Assembly (NCBI GenBank): GCA_002105175.1
Contig: MCGE01000040.1
Location: 248,001 to 312,000, forward strand
Length of the DNA: 64,000 bases
Direction: 5' to 3'
Source: Absidia repens
Taxonomy: Eukaryota; Mucoromycota; Mucoromycetes; Mucorales; Cunninghamellaceae
Shown: positions 11,007-21,180 of the stretch, one piece after another
Layout: the number at the start of each line of letters is the position of its first letter
Numbering within the stretch: the first letter of the stretch is position 1
Made by a program: the position numbers and the translations under genes
Notes under the pieces: generated by a model
The model's input: only the letters and a program-made list of their open reading frames with translations
What the model was told of the DNA's origin: nothing
Databases searched by the model: none

Positions 11007-12104
11007 CTATTGTGTTTCTTCAGGTTCTTCGTTGCCATCAGACTTCTTTTTCGCAGCGGCGTTGTCCTTAGGTGTGTCTTTTTTGCTGTCAGTGTCCGTG
11101 ATCTTCTCGTTGCCGCTATCACTGGTTTCTGCAGGTCCTTCAGCTCCTTCAGCGTCAGCAGTTCCTGCATCGTCTTGACGTTTAACGTTTCCTACAAGTC
11201 CACTGACGACACCATCAACAGGAGTACCCACATTATTCACAGTACCAAGCACACTATCAAGAGTACCACCAACAATGTCCTGTCGCTTAACGTTTCCTAC
11301 AAGTCCACTGACGACACCATCAACAGGAGCAACCACTTTATTCACAGTACCAGGCACACTATCAAGAGTACCGCCAACACCGGCCTGTCGCTTAACGTTT
11401 CCTACAAGTCCACTGACGACACCATCAACAGGAGCAACCACTTTATTCACAGTACCAGGCACACTATCAAGAGTACCGCCAACATTGGCCTGTCGCTTAA
11501 CGTTTCCTACAAGTCCACTGACGACACCATCAACAGGAGCAACCACTTTATTCACAGTACCAGGCACACTATCAAGAGTACCGCCAACACCGGCCTGTCG
11601 CTTAACGTTTCCTACAACTTCACCGACGAGACCTTCAACAGGAGCAACCAATTTTTTCACAGTACCATCAAAACCACCAGCAGCAGGGTCAGCACCATCA
11701 GCAGCAGGATCAGCACCACCAGCAGCAGGATCAGCACCACCAGCAAGAGTATCATCAACACCACCAGCAGCAGGATCAGCATCACCAGCAGCAGGATCAG
11801 CATCACCAGCAGCAGCATCACCGACTGCTCGCTTAACTTGTCCCACAACGTCACCGGCGAGTTTTTCAACAGGAGCAACCACTTTTCCCACAGTACCAGG
11901 CGCATCAGCAAGACCACTACCGGCCTGTCGCTTAACGTTTCCTACAAGTCCACTGACGACACCATCAACAGGAGCAACCACTTTATTCACAGTACCAGGC
12001 ACACTATCAAGAGTACCATCAACAGCAGCAATGGGTCTGGCTTGACAAGATTGTGCTGTCAAAAGACTAATGGCAACACTGATGTAAAACACATGGAATT
12101 TCAT
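11007..12104 (-). CDS. Kex2-processed repeat protein (KEP5) with 33-residue Gly/Val peptides
   Basis: 365 aa. Signal peptide MKFHVFYISVAISLLTAQS, CQA, then RPIAA. Seven repeat units end in NVKR or QVKR. The regular unit is 35 residues (QAGVGGTLDSVPGTVNKV...SGLVGNV plus KR), a 105-bp DNA repeat. The third unit carries an inserted (DPAAGGA)n stretch of about 40 residues. The released peptides would be about 33 residues, hydrophobic, Gly/Val-rich and amphipathic, most starting with Gln. The C-terminal tail after the last KR is acidic/Lys-rich (SDSGNEKITDTDSKK...). No intron. The architecture resembles the Kex2-processed repellent precursor Rep1 of Ustilago. Similar function is inference only. 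Confidence 0.88.
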   Translation of the reverse strand: MKFHVFYISVAISLLTAQSCQARPIAAVDGTLDSVPGTVNKVVAPVDGVVSGLVGNVKRQAGSGLADAPGTVGKVVAPVEKLAGDVVGQVKRAVGDAAAGDADPAAGDADPAAGGVDDTLAGGADPAAGGADPAADGADPAAGGFDGTVKKLVAPVEGLVGEVVGNVKRQAGVGGTLDSVPGTVNKVVAPVDGVVSGLVGNVKRQANVGGTLDSVPGTVNKVVAPVDGVVSGLVGNVKRQAGVGGTLDSVPGTVNKVVAPVDGVVSGLVGNVKRQDIVGGTLDSVLGTVNNVGTPVDGVVSGLVGNVKRQDDAGTADAEGAEGPAETSDSGNEKITDTDSKKDTPKDNAAAKKKSDGNEEPEETQ

Positions 12105-12194
12105 TGTATATGTAGTAGTATATGTATTTGTTTGGGAAAGAATAAAAAAAAAAAAAGAGTAATGAGATAGTTTTATTTTCTAGAAAATCAGTCG

Positions 12195-12277
12195 TTTTTA
12201 TATCATAATGAATGATTTCGTCTCCTATTTTTTTTTTTTTTTTTTTTCTGGAAGAAGGAGCAAAATCATCTCCTATT
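12195..12277 (-). promoter_or_regulatory. KEP5 promoter: TATA box and two AATAGGAG boxes
   Basis: The minus strand shows GATATAAAAA (about 12195-12204), box 1 AAATAGGAGACGAA at 12217-12230 and box 2 AATAGGAGATGA at 12266-12277, in the same order as in KEP1 and KEP4. Confidence 0.5.
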
Positions 12278-13489
12278 CTGTTTTTTTTTTTTTTTTTTCA
12301 CTTGTCTTTTGATAAAATGTGCTATAACAAGATGATGAGATGGAGGAAGTTTACTTTGGTTTTTTTTTTGTTTCGCCAACCGCTCTCTCTCTCTCTCTGC
12401 CCCTTTTTTTAGTTCACCTCCTTTTTTTTATTTTTTTTTTATTTGCATAGCAATGATGATCTTTTTAGACGGGGCTTAAAACCTCCTCCCCCCCGTCCCA
12501 ACCTAAGTCAATCTCCCATCATACCCCCCTTGTTCTTGAGAGGGGGTTTTATTTATTTCTGTCAAATACATAGTAATGGAATCAAAAAGAGAATCTTTTT
12601 CTCCCCAATCAAAACGATGAATTGAAACACAGAACGTCATGCAGTCAATGAAATCAAGATGATCCCCTCTCCCTCTCCCCTTATATATTTAGCCAATGCC
12701 CGTGAATGTTGGTTACCCCGCTTAATGCTTGTTAATCAAACATGTTTCTACAATCAAGAACCATAAATCACTGTATCTTTTGCTGGTTGTCCATCCCAAC
12801 ATGTTTTTTTTTTGTTTTTGTTTGTTTTTTTGTTTTTTTCGTTTCTTGCCACTATATATTGCGCCATACTCACTTTTGCCCAGTTGATCATCGGACATCT
12901 ATGTATACACAACTCTTTTTTTTTTTTTTGTGGAAAAAGGGGAGCACACCAATGTGAACCTATGGTTGTTGAATGTGGTGATTTCTCCATGGATGACGAA
13001 CCATGAAAGCATATTTTGGAGGATATCATAAAATCAATAGAAAACACACTTGACATGGCGCATGGACTGTTATTGCCCATGGGCCATCATGAACAGCATT
13101 TTTTATATGGACAGCGTTATTATGTTACTATATGGTGATAAATGAGAAAGTTCTTGCATTGTTGCTACTGACTCGTGCCAATGGAGGCTTAAGTGATACC
13201 TGTATGACCTATGATGGATTTCTCTCTCTCTCTCTGTCTCTCTTTGCAGTGGGTCGCTTTTTTTTTCTTTTTTTGAAATCCTCCCAGCTCAAAAAATGAC
13301 AATACAAAATAGGAGACTATGGATATTGGTCAGTGTTTATAAAAAAAGAAAGGACCACCATAGTGTTGCTTGTGTATCCACCAAATCCTCACAAAGAGTA
13401 TCTTTCAAATCCCGACCACGTGAATCTTTGATTTTTCGTCAAGTTCTACTTTTTTTATTTTTCACCATTCAACTTCTATGGGGTTATGT

Positions 13490-13680
13490 TGGATTTAGAT
13501 TAGTACCAGGACTAGTTCAGCTCAGGGATGATAAGATACATGGGGAATACCTTACAATTTGGATGAAGGATTTACAACCAACATTAGTTTAGTTTTTTTT
13601 AGATCCTACATTAGCTTTTTTTATAGTATCAATTATCTGTAGTTTATATTTACATTAAATATGAATAAAACATTGGTTCC
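13490..13680 (+). repeat. Dispersed repeat A, degenerate copy a12
   Basis: Plus orientation. It matches copy a11 (58300-58510) in order: AGTACCAGGACTAGTT, CAGGGATGA, ACATGGGGAA, a TTAGTTTAGTTT stretch and an AATAAAAC end. It is weaker than the other copies. Confidence 0.4.
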
Positions 13681-14631
13681 TTTTGACTTGTCTCAATGAA
13701 AAAAAATAGTTACAATTGTTTCTCCATGTCTTGTGTAATAGATCCTTTTTTATACCATCATCATCTTTTTTTTTTCTTTTTTTTTTTGGATTGGTGTTGA
13801 CTGTTGTTGTGCTTTTCAATAACAGATGAACCCGTTAATATTTCTCATACTGTGTACAAAATAGATGAGCTCCCATATTTCAATCGACGAAATAAAAGAA
13901 GACACATCAACTCCCCCCATCTTTGTGCTGACCTTGATATTGCTTTCCGGATCGGAGACCACTCCTGTTCCTTTTGGATCTTTGGATGTCACTGATGACG
14001 GATCCAGTTTATATGTTAAGTACAGCGCACTGGTCGTCTAATATATATATGAGTGTGCTTTTTTTTTTTTTTTTTAATTGTTGTTGGAAATAAAGATAGG
14101 ATGAATTGTCTCTTTTATTTTTGTCTTTATGGAATGGTGATGATGATGAAATCAGGGTATTGGATGATTTACAAAAAGAAAATGTAGATGGTGTCTGTAG
14201 TTCGACCAAACACGCCCCCCCTCCTCTAGTGGATTGTCTGGGTTTCAGGGAAGAAGGAATGTTATTGAAGTGTAATGTTTGAATGACTCTCCTGTTGTAC
14301 ATTTTACATCTTACTAAGAAACCTCTTGGCCATTCAACTGACGTTATTTTTTTCTTATTATTATACCGCATCCAAAGAGAGAGACAACCCTTCCACAGCC
14401 GGATACATAAAGGTATGTCCCATTCTCTGATGCAGGTAACCTTGGACCTTCTGCGATACGGCCTACATAGGTTGATTCATGTAAATAGTATAGATCACAA
14501 GTAGAGACTAGGAGGGCAGCGAGGGGAGGCACATTTTCATATCAAGGGAATCCTGGAACTGTTCAACCAGTCATTAGGTCCCTGGGTGAGGTGAAAGTTA
14601 AGTTCATCATGGATAAACTAGAAAAGCAGTA

Positions 14632-14678
<47 letters not shown>

Positions 14679-15289
14679 ATTGTTCTATAGAGGCGGCTAC
14701 ACACGCAACAGTACTGTATGGCTCGACTTTGACTCATTTATATGATTGTGCAAACGGAAATATAACTATATCGTTGATAACGCTAAGTGATCTAGACTGG
14801 CACCACCAGCTCTTGAGGGGCGCAGGAGAAAATAGTTGTGTTGAGTGAACTAGAAAGTAAGATTCTTTTTGATAGAGTACTTGGAAAGAAAAACTGCCAT
14901 TGACGGCCTATTATTCATTATATTATGAGGGATCAGAGGATGGTTTATCATATGGTGTGTTTTATTTTGAAGCATATTGGTAGATTCTAAAACTAAAAAT
15001 TGGAAAGGCGAGAGGAGGGATAGCATGGAAAGATCAATTGGAGGTGCATACAGGAAAATTAATGTTGAGTTTCGGCAGAATGGTCAACGCTAATCTAAAG
15101 GGAGCCATCATAAAAATGAAAGCTAATATTAAAGGTACGGGAAAAACTACATGCATATATATATATATATATATTATTGATACACTATAACGGTCAACAC
15201 TAGTCAAAAAACAAAAAAGGTAATGGTAGCGAAAAAGGGATCTACTATATTCTACAGTACAGTAATGCACAAACATGTGAAGAAAATGT

Positions 15290-15540
15290 TGGGACAATCC
15301 TCATGGATGCAAGTAAAAAGAGAAACATATTTTATTCAGATGTAGAAACAAACTATGTAAAACCAATACTAAGCTAATGAAAAGCTTCAAAAAGCCAAGT
15401 AATGCCAGTTTAAATATCCTAGATCCAAAATGAAAGGGCTTCCCCGGGTATGTTGTCATTCCTGTTCGGAAATCCCTTCTAAACTAGTCCTGACTCTAAT
15501 CTAAGTCCATGGTGACCTCAAAAAAATACAATGGTGAAGA
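15290..15540 (-). repeat. Dispersed repeat A, copy a5
   Basis: Minus orientation, with plus-strand core AGATCCAAAATGAAAGGGCT and TTCCCCGGGTATG, plus an ATATTTTATTC end motif. It lies about 420 bp beyond the KEP6 stop. A module-B-like stretch lies at about 14940-15280. Confidence 0.6.
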
Positions 15541-15542
15541 AG

Positions 15543-15579
<37 letters not shown>

Positions 15580-15960
15580 CGAAAAGTGGGAGCAAGATAA
15601 TGAAATTGGAAAAACGGAATCAAAATAATCACGAAAGCGGCGTGTGAAATGGCTCAATTGTGCTATGTATGCTATAGAAAAATGAAGTGTGATGATACCT
15701 CTACTGCGTTATAAATATCAAAATATCAATACCATGTCTTTTTGAAATAAACTATCAACAGAAATATATAAATATATATATTTATTAAATATCATTTTTT
15801 TTATTATAATTATAATTGTTATCATAACTTGATCAATAAAAGAATAAAGCAATAGGGAAAAAGAAATTCTAATATGCTTTTGGGAAACAAAAATGGACTA
15901 TATTTTATAAACTAAACTAAGGTATCTACTTCAGTTAACGTCAGCTTCATTTTTGGCTTC

Positions 15961-17649
15961 TTAAGGACTAGAATTATATGTGCTACGCTTGGTGTAATAA
16001 TCATCCTTTTGCTCGTCGGTAAAATAGGCAGGAGCGGGCCCACGATGGTCTGGTTTGTTTTCACCATTACCAGATTCTTCTTCATCACCACCTTCTTCTT
16101 CATTGCCACGCTTGGTGATAGAGTCTAAATAGGCTGCTCGACTATTAGCGGCCATACCAGAACCTTGAGCAGAAGAAGCAGCAGCAGAATTGTTTAAGAG
16201 ATCGTCACCATCATCGTCATTGGATCCATCACGCTTGGAGGCCACCAAACCAGAGACAGCTCCATTTAAACCTGCCACTTTTTCCACATTGCCAACTGTT
16301 TGAGCTACTTTGAGATCAGTGACCACATCTGAGGGAGCATCATTTGCGGCACCGACATCGGAAGAATCACCATCATCATTGCTTTGACGTTTATGGAAAA
16401 GACCATTAACCAGGCCTGCAGCACCACCGTCATTGCCACTGCCAACAAGACCACCACCGCTGGCGCCCACGGAGCCATCGCCTTGATTATCCAAAAGAGG
16501 AGAGCGTTTGCGGAGTCCGGGAACAACACCTCCTACAGCACCTTCTACGGTCCCAACAACACCTTCAACAGTACCACCCAAGCCAGTACCACCAGTAAGA
16601 CCAGCAACATTGCCTTGACGTTTGCGAAGTCCGGGAACAACGCCTCCTACAACACCGTCTACGGTCCCAACAACACCTTCGACAGTACCACCCGAGCCAG
16701 TACCACCAGTAAGACCAGCAACATTGACTTGACGTTTGCGAAGTCCGGGAACAACGCCTCCTACAGCACCTTCTACGGTCCCGACCACACCTTCGACAGT
16801 ACCACCCAAGCCAGCACCACCAGTAAGACCAGCAACATTGCCTTGACGTTTGCGAAGTCCGGGAGCAACACCTCCCACGAGATCATTCACGGTCCCAACA
16901 ACACCTTCAACAGTACCACCCAAGCCAGCACCACCAGTAAGACCAGCAACATTGCCTTGACGTTTGCGAAGTCCGGGAGCAACACCTCCCACGAGATCAT
17001 TCACGGTCCCAACAACACCTTCAACAGTACCACCCAAGCCAGCACCACCAGTAAGACCAGCAACATTGCCTTGACGTTTGCGAAGTCCGGGAACAACGCC
17101 TCCTACAGCACCTTCTACGGTCCCAACAACACCTTCGACAGTACCACCCAAGCCAGCACCACCAGTAAGACCAGCAACATCGCCTTGACGTTTGCGAAGT
17201 TGAGGAGCAGCACCTCCGAGAACACCGTCTACGGTCCCAACAACACCTTCAATAGTACCACCCAAGCCAGCATCACCACCAGTAAGACCACCAGCAAGAT
17301 TGCCTTGACGTTTACCGAGGTTAGCGCCACGGGTCACACCATCGAGATCAGAGGTTGTCTTTTCCACAAAGGTGCCTGTGCCATCCAAAGGCGCACGCAG
17401 ACCTTCGGAGGACCCTGTGGCATCGGTCAACGTTTGGCCCACACCACCCACAAGAGGTTGACGACGAGCAAGTAAGCTACCACCTTGTTCGTTGACACTG
17501 GCGCCATCGCTATTGACTTCGGCACCGGCCGCAGGCACTTTGACTCCCTCGCTTGAGATGTCGGCCACATCGCCTAAAATAGGTCGCGCTTGACTGGCGT
17601 GTGATAATAAGCCAATGGCAAAACTGATATAAAGCACATTAAGTTTCAT
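15961..17649 (-). CDS. Kex2-processed repeat protein (KEP6) with 36-residue Gly/Val peptides
   Basis: 562 aa. Signal peptide MKLNVLYISFAIGLLSHASQA, then RPILG. After a pro-region with LARR-Q come seven units of about 38 residues (KR, then QGNVAGLTGGAGLGGTVEGV and a further 16 residues ending PGLR), a 114-bp DNA repeat. Most sites read LRKR-Q. They are followed by the cassette KR-SPLLDNQGDGSVGASGG...LVNGLFHKR shared with KEP4. The C-terminal part has further sites (HKR-QSNDD, SKR-DGSN, ITKR-GNEE, YTKR-STYNSSP) and an acidic GNEEEGGDEEESGNGE stretch. No intron. Expected products are many hydrophobic Gly/Val peptides plus several unique ones, including a 7-residue C-terminal peptide. The plus-strand 363-codon frame opposite is a shadow. 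Confidence 0.88.
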   Translation of the reverse strand: MKLNVLYISFAIGLLSHASQARPILGDVADISSEGVKVPAAGAEVNSDGASVNEQGGSLLARRQPLVGGVGQTLTDATGSSEGLRAPLDGTGTFVEKTTSDLDGVTRGANLGKRQGNLAGGLTGGDAGLGGTIEGVVGTVDGVLGGAAPQLRKRQGDVAGLTGGAGLGGTVEGVVGTVEGAVGGVVPGLRKRQGNVAGLTGGAGLGGTVEGVVGTVNDLVGGVAPGLRKRQGNVAGLTGGAGLGGTVEGVVGTVNDLVGGVAPGLRKRQGNVAGLTGGAGLGGTVEGVVGTVEGAVGGVVPGLRKRQVNVAGLTGGTGSGGTVEGVVGTVDGVVGGVVPGLRKRQGNVAGLTGGTGLGGTVEGVVGTVEGAVGGVVPGLRKRSPLLDNQGDGSVGASGGGLVGSGNDGGAAGLVNGLFHKRQSNDDGDSSDVGAANDAPSDVVTDLKVAQTVGNVEKVAGLNGAVSGLVASKRDGSNDDDGDDLLNNSAAASSAQGSGMAANSRAAYLDSITKRGNEEEGGDEEESGNGENKPDHRGPAPAYFTDEQKDDYYTKRSTYNSSP

Positions 17650-17658
17650 GGTTGTAGT

Positions 17659-17690
<32 letters not shown>

Positions 17691-17706
17691 TTATGTGTGC
17701 GTATGT

Positions 17707-17784
17707 ATATTATATTATAAGATTATAAAAATCGAGCAAGAAAAATAAAAAAAAAAAAAAAAGAATTGCAAGTATCGCCTCGAA
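17707..17784 (-). promoter_or_regulatory. KEP6 promoter, degenerate relative of the KEP promoters
   Basis: An AT-rich TATA-like stretch (17707-17731) lies about 60-80 bp upstream of the start codon. A partial box (minus-strand TTCGAGGCGA, 17774-17783) is at about the distance seen in KEP1 and KEP2. The AATAGGAG core is not intact. Confidence 0.3.
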
Positions 17785-18628
17785 GACAAAAAAAAAAAAA
17801 TGGATTTGTCTTTCTTTTTTATATAGGGCTGTATGGCTCTCAGTGATCGTTAAGTGGTGGGTGGGTTGATTAAAACTCCCTTTTTTTGGGGAGCGAGTGA
17901 GAGTGAGAGTTCCCCTTTTTTGTATTTTCTCCACTCTTAGTTTTGTCTCTCCCTCTTTAATAAAGAAGGTCGGCATGATGAGCGGAGGATGAATCACGTC
18001 TCAACTCCGATCCCATTTAGAAAACATCATAAACAACTGGCTCCTTTTTTTTCGGGGGGTGTGATAGATATCATTGCAATGCATGAAATGAAACATGTTT
18101 TTTTTTTTTTTATTGTTAGCTATTTTTTTTTTTTATTATTTCATGAATATAAGTGATCGTTCGAGGAGAAATAAGAAAAAAAAAAAAAAAGTCAATCCAG
18201 TTGAACAAATATAGGAGACCGTAATCAAACGAGTGTTTCCGCTAGTGCGTAAATTAGCATTTCTTGTTTTTGGAGAGGGTCTCCTCGTTTTTATTTTTTT
18301 TTCTTGGAGTCCTCTCCTCAAAAAATTGGGTGTTCGTTTTTGGTCATTTCTCCTATATTATTATCATCACTCGTTTTTGCTCTCCATAAAAAAAAAAGAT
18401 ATTGGAGAGTGCTATCGTCCGTCCACAGTGAAAGAGGAGAACGATAGTCTTTCCCAAAAACAATCTTAGGATCCGTCGATCTCTCTCGGGAATTGAAATC
18501 CCGCCACCCTCATCTCCAGGAAGAAAAAAAAAAAAAAAGAGCAAAATCGAGAGATAAAATTTTTATTATAGTGATGAATGATTATATAGATAGCTAAAAA
18601 AAAAAAAAGGAAGAAAAAAAAAAAGGAA

Positions 18629-19975
18629 TTATTCTTGTTGTTGTTGTTGTTGTTGTTGTTGTTTGGGGACGACATCCAATAACTGTCGAATTTCCGTCAC
18701 AAGGTTATTCAATGCAGGCACATTATCGTCGTCTTCCAGTCGTTCAGAGTACCCGCCCAACGTGTCCAAAAGATCCGTGATTTTCTTTTTGGATGCCAGG
18801 GCTTGATTATGTGAATCGCGTTTGGCAGCAGCAGCTTTATGATGATATTTGGATTGTTTTTGATGATGCGCAGCGTCGCCTTCCGTGCCGTCTTCGCCAT
18901 GACTAGATTCTTGCTTATGCTTGTCATCACCTTCCTTGCCATCTTCACCATGACTGACCTCTTGCTTATGCTGATCATCACCTTCCTTGCCATCTTCGCC
19001 ATGGCTGGATTCTTGCTTATGCTTGTCGTCCCCTTCCTTGCCATCTTCACCATGGCTGGATTCTTGCTTATGCTTGTCATCCCCTTCTTTACCATCTTCA
19101 CCATGACTAGCTTCTTGCTTATGCTGATCATCACCTTCTTTACCATCTTCGCCATGGCTAGATTCTTGTTTATGCTTGTCATCACCTTCTTTCCCATCTT
19201 CGCCATGACTGGATTCTTGCTTATGCTTGTCATCACCTTCCTTGCCATCTTCACCGTGACTGGCTTCTTGTTTATGTTGATCATCGCCTTCTTTTCCATC
19301 TTCGCCACTACGAGATGCCTGTTGATGTTGCTTGGAACCCGCAGCCATTTTGGATTGATTGTTATGTGTCAAGGAGGCAAGAATGCCACGGCGTCTTTTA
19401 CGATGAGGTGGTGGGGCCACATAGAGGGTGCCTTTTTCGGCGGATTTCAAAGATTCTTTCACATCGATGTAATTGTCCACGCCTTCGTCTTTCAAAAAGG
19501 TATTCACTTGTTCCACCAAATCACTGACCAGATCAATTAAGGCTTTGCGGTTCGCCTTTTTGTCATCATTGGAATGATCATGATTATTGTCATGATTATT
19601 ATCGTGATCATTATTGCTGCTGCTGCTATCTTGTTCGGTGGACAAAACTTGTTTGATGGACGTGCTGATATGATCAATCAACGCATCGATATCCACCACG
19701 GGCCGCTGTTGTTGTTGTTGCTGATTGGCTGGGGGGTTCTGGTTGCCATTGAACAGTTCATGTGAAGGGACAGAGGCCGGGGCCATGGGTTGGTTATAAG
19801 AAGGAGCAACAGCGTTATTGTTATCGGGATAAAAATAATCGTTCCGTGCTTGAAGCACCTGTCGGCGCCGGATGGCAGTGGCCACCTTTTTGTCACTGCC
19901 CACACTGGGAGTGGCTTGGATCAAAGGCACAAGCGCACAGCTGAGAACAATGGCAATAGAAGTATTGATTTTCAT
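18629..19975 (-). CDS. Secreted His/acidic 17-residue repeat protein
   Basis: 448 aa. The signal peptide (MKINTSIAIVLSCALVPLIQA) is unrelated to the KEP family. A pro-site IRRR-QVLQAR follows at about residue 36. Next come Gln/Asn-rich and DHDNNHDNNHDHSNDD segments, a helical region (KALIDLVSDLVEQVNTFLKD) and a basic cluster HRKRRR-GILASL. About nine 17-residue repeats follow (GEDGKEGDDKHKQESSH, 51 bp). Repeats 1, 4 and 7 carry DQHKQEA or DQHKQEV and the others DKHKQES, so the array has a higher-order period of three. The protein ends in poly-Gln. Likely secreted. The alternating His and acidic residues could bind metal or wall polymers; this is inference. I do not recognise a family. Confidence 0.75.
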   Translation of the reverse strand: MKINTSIAIVLSCALVPLIQATPSVGSDKKVATAIRRRQVLQARNDYFYPDNNNAVAPSYNQPMAPASVPSHELFNGNQNPPANQQQQQQRPVVDIDALIDHISTSIKQVLSTEQDSSSSNNDHDNNHDNNHDHSNDDKKANRKALIDLVSDLVEQVNTFLKDEGVDNYIDVKESLKSAEKGTLYVAPPPHRKRRRGILASLTHNNQSKMAAGSKQHQQASRSGEDGKEGDDQHKQEASHGEDGKEGDDKHKQESSHGEDGKEGDDKHKQESSHGEDGKEGDDQHKQEASHGEDGKEGDDKHKQESSHGEDGKEGDDKHKQESSHGEDGKEGDDQHKQEVSHGEDGKEGDDKHKQESSHGEDGTEGDAAHHQKQSKYHHKAAAAKRDSHNQALASKKKITDLLDTLGGYSERLEDDDNVPALNNLVTEIRQLLDVVPKQQQQQQQQQE

Positions 19976-20939
19976 GACGATTGGACGGGGATGGGGTTGT
20001 TTTTTTTTTTTGTGGATGGTGAAAGAAGAGAGAGAGAAGAAAAAGACACATCCTGTTATTCTTTTGTGGTTGTGTTTCTATAGGAGTTCATCAAAAAAAA
20101 AAAAATATGCTTAATGCATTACCATCCCATCTTTACTTTTTCTTATTGCCAACATTCTTGAACTCTTGTATTTTGTCTCTTGTCTCCCTTTTGGGCTGAG
20201 GGGGGGATGGAGGCAAGGTCTCCTAAACCAGAATAGGGGGGGGGCGCAAAGGGCGGGTGTGCTAGAAGAAAGAAGATTCAGGTCCATCCAATCAGAAACG
20301 ATCGGCCACTTTGAATCGCCGGTAGTTAACTGACTAGATGAGAAAAAAAAAAAAGTAAGCTGCTCGTTCCTCCTTTTTTCGATAGATGACTCTTATGTGT
20401 TAGCTTGCTCCATTGACGACGAGAATCACGTCTCCTTTACATCATTTATTATTTATTATTTTTATTTCAACTCCTCGGTTGTATAAAAAAAAAAAGGAGG
20501 GAGGATGTACTGAGTATGGTGTGAATGTGATATGGCTCTTTTTTACCACGTCCATGCAAAATTCATTTGAAAAAAAAAGAAATCATGTGTCAGCCATGCT
20601 TGTCAGATGGATGTGTGTTACAATAGGTACTGTACGGGAAAACGATCGGGGGCACGGGGAGGGTGAGTCAAGATCACCTTTTTTTTTTTTTTTTTTTTTT
20701 TGTGGTTTTAGGAAACGGGTGATTATTTTGAAAATGGGAATTGAAATAGAAACGAAGATGATAATAACTATCATTCACTGTAGCACCGGTGAGATCATAC
20801 GGAGATTGTCCGCAAACACACACTACACATTGCAAGGCGACTGGATTCACACTCCGCCCTTCATCTATATTTTTTTATATTTTTCTCCCTCCCCCGCCCC
20901 CCTTTTTTCTCTTTTCTCTTCACGAAAAGCTCGATGGAG

Positions 20940-21180
20940 GTGCAGATGATCTTGGATGAGTAGGTTAGAACTTGAATCAGGGGCATTTTGAAAAATGCAA
21001 TACAAACATCATGGGAAACCCCTTTCATTTTGGATATAGAATGTGGGCGAGGGACCGCTCATTAGATGTAGTGTTTTCATCCTGAAGGACTGCCATTAAC
21101 TTTATCTTAGTGTTTAGTTTGTCATAGTTTATATAGTATCTATACATGAATAAAACATGAACCTTTTTTTTTTTTTTTTT
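20940..21180 (+). repeat. Dispersed repeat A, copy a8
   Basis: Plus orientation: TAGAACTTGAATCAGGGGCA, then the core CATGGGAAACCCCTTTCATT and TTGGAT, later TTTGTCATAGTTTATA and an AATAAAACATG end followed by poly-T. Confidence 0.6.

Larger units (their letters stand above)
12105..15960. other. Intergenic: KEP5 promoter, repeat copies a12 and a5, long poly-A
   Basis: No supported gene in 3.8 kb. It holds the KEP5 promoter, a plus-strand degenerate copy of repeat A (13490-13680), poly-A of about 44 nt at 14633-14676, (AT)n near 15155-15176, poly-A of about 34 nt at 15544-15577 and repeat a5. Reading frames are short and low-complexity. Confidence 0.55.

Noticed and set aside
11010..12170. Plus-strand 386-codon frame across KEP5
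   Set aside because: Open only because the repeated codons have no stops in that frame; it mirrors the KEP5 repeats and starts outside a credible context.
16384..17475. Plus-strand 363-codon frame across KEP6
   Set aside because: Antisense shadow of the 114-bp repeat.
2242..17649. Calling the KEP cluster mating pheromone genes
   Set aside because: Architecture is similar, but Mucoromycota mating uses trisporoids and the peptide sequences match no pheromone I know; the role is left open.
18470..18575. tRNA-like T-arm (CGGGATTTCAATTCCCG on the minus strand)
   Set aside because: The 5-bp stem and 7-nt loop fit, but no A box, no anticodon arm and a poly-T in place of the D arm; similar fragments elsewhere (9097) are also incomplete.
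18839..19540. Plus-strand hydrophobic 233-codon frame (LLMLVITFLAIF)
   Set aside because: Antisense of the His/acidic 17-residue repeat.
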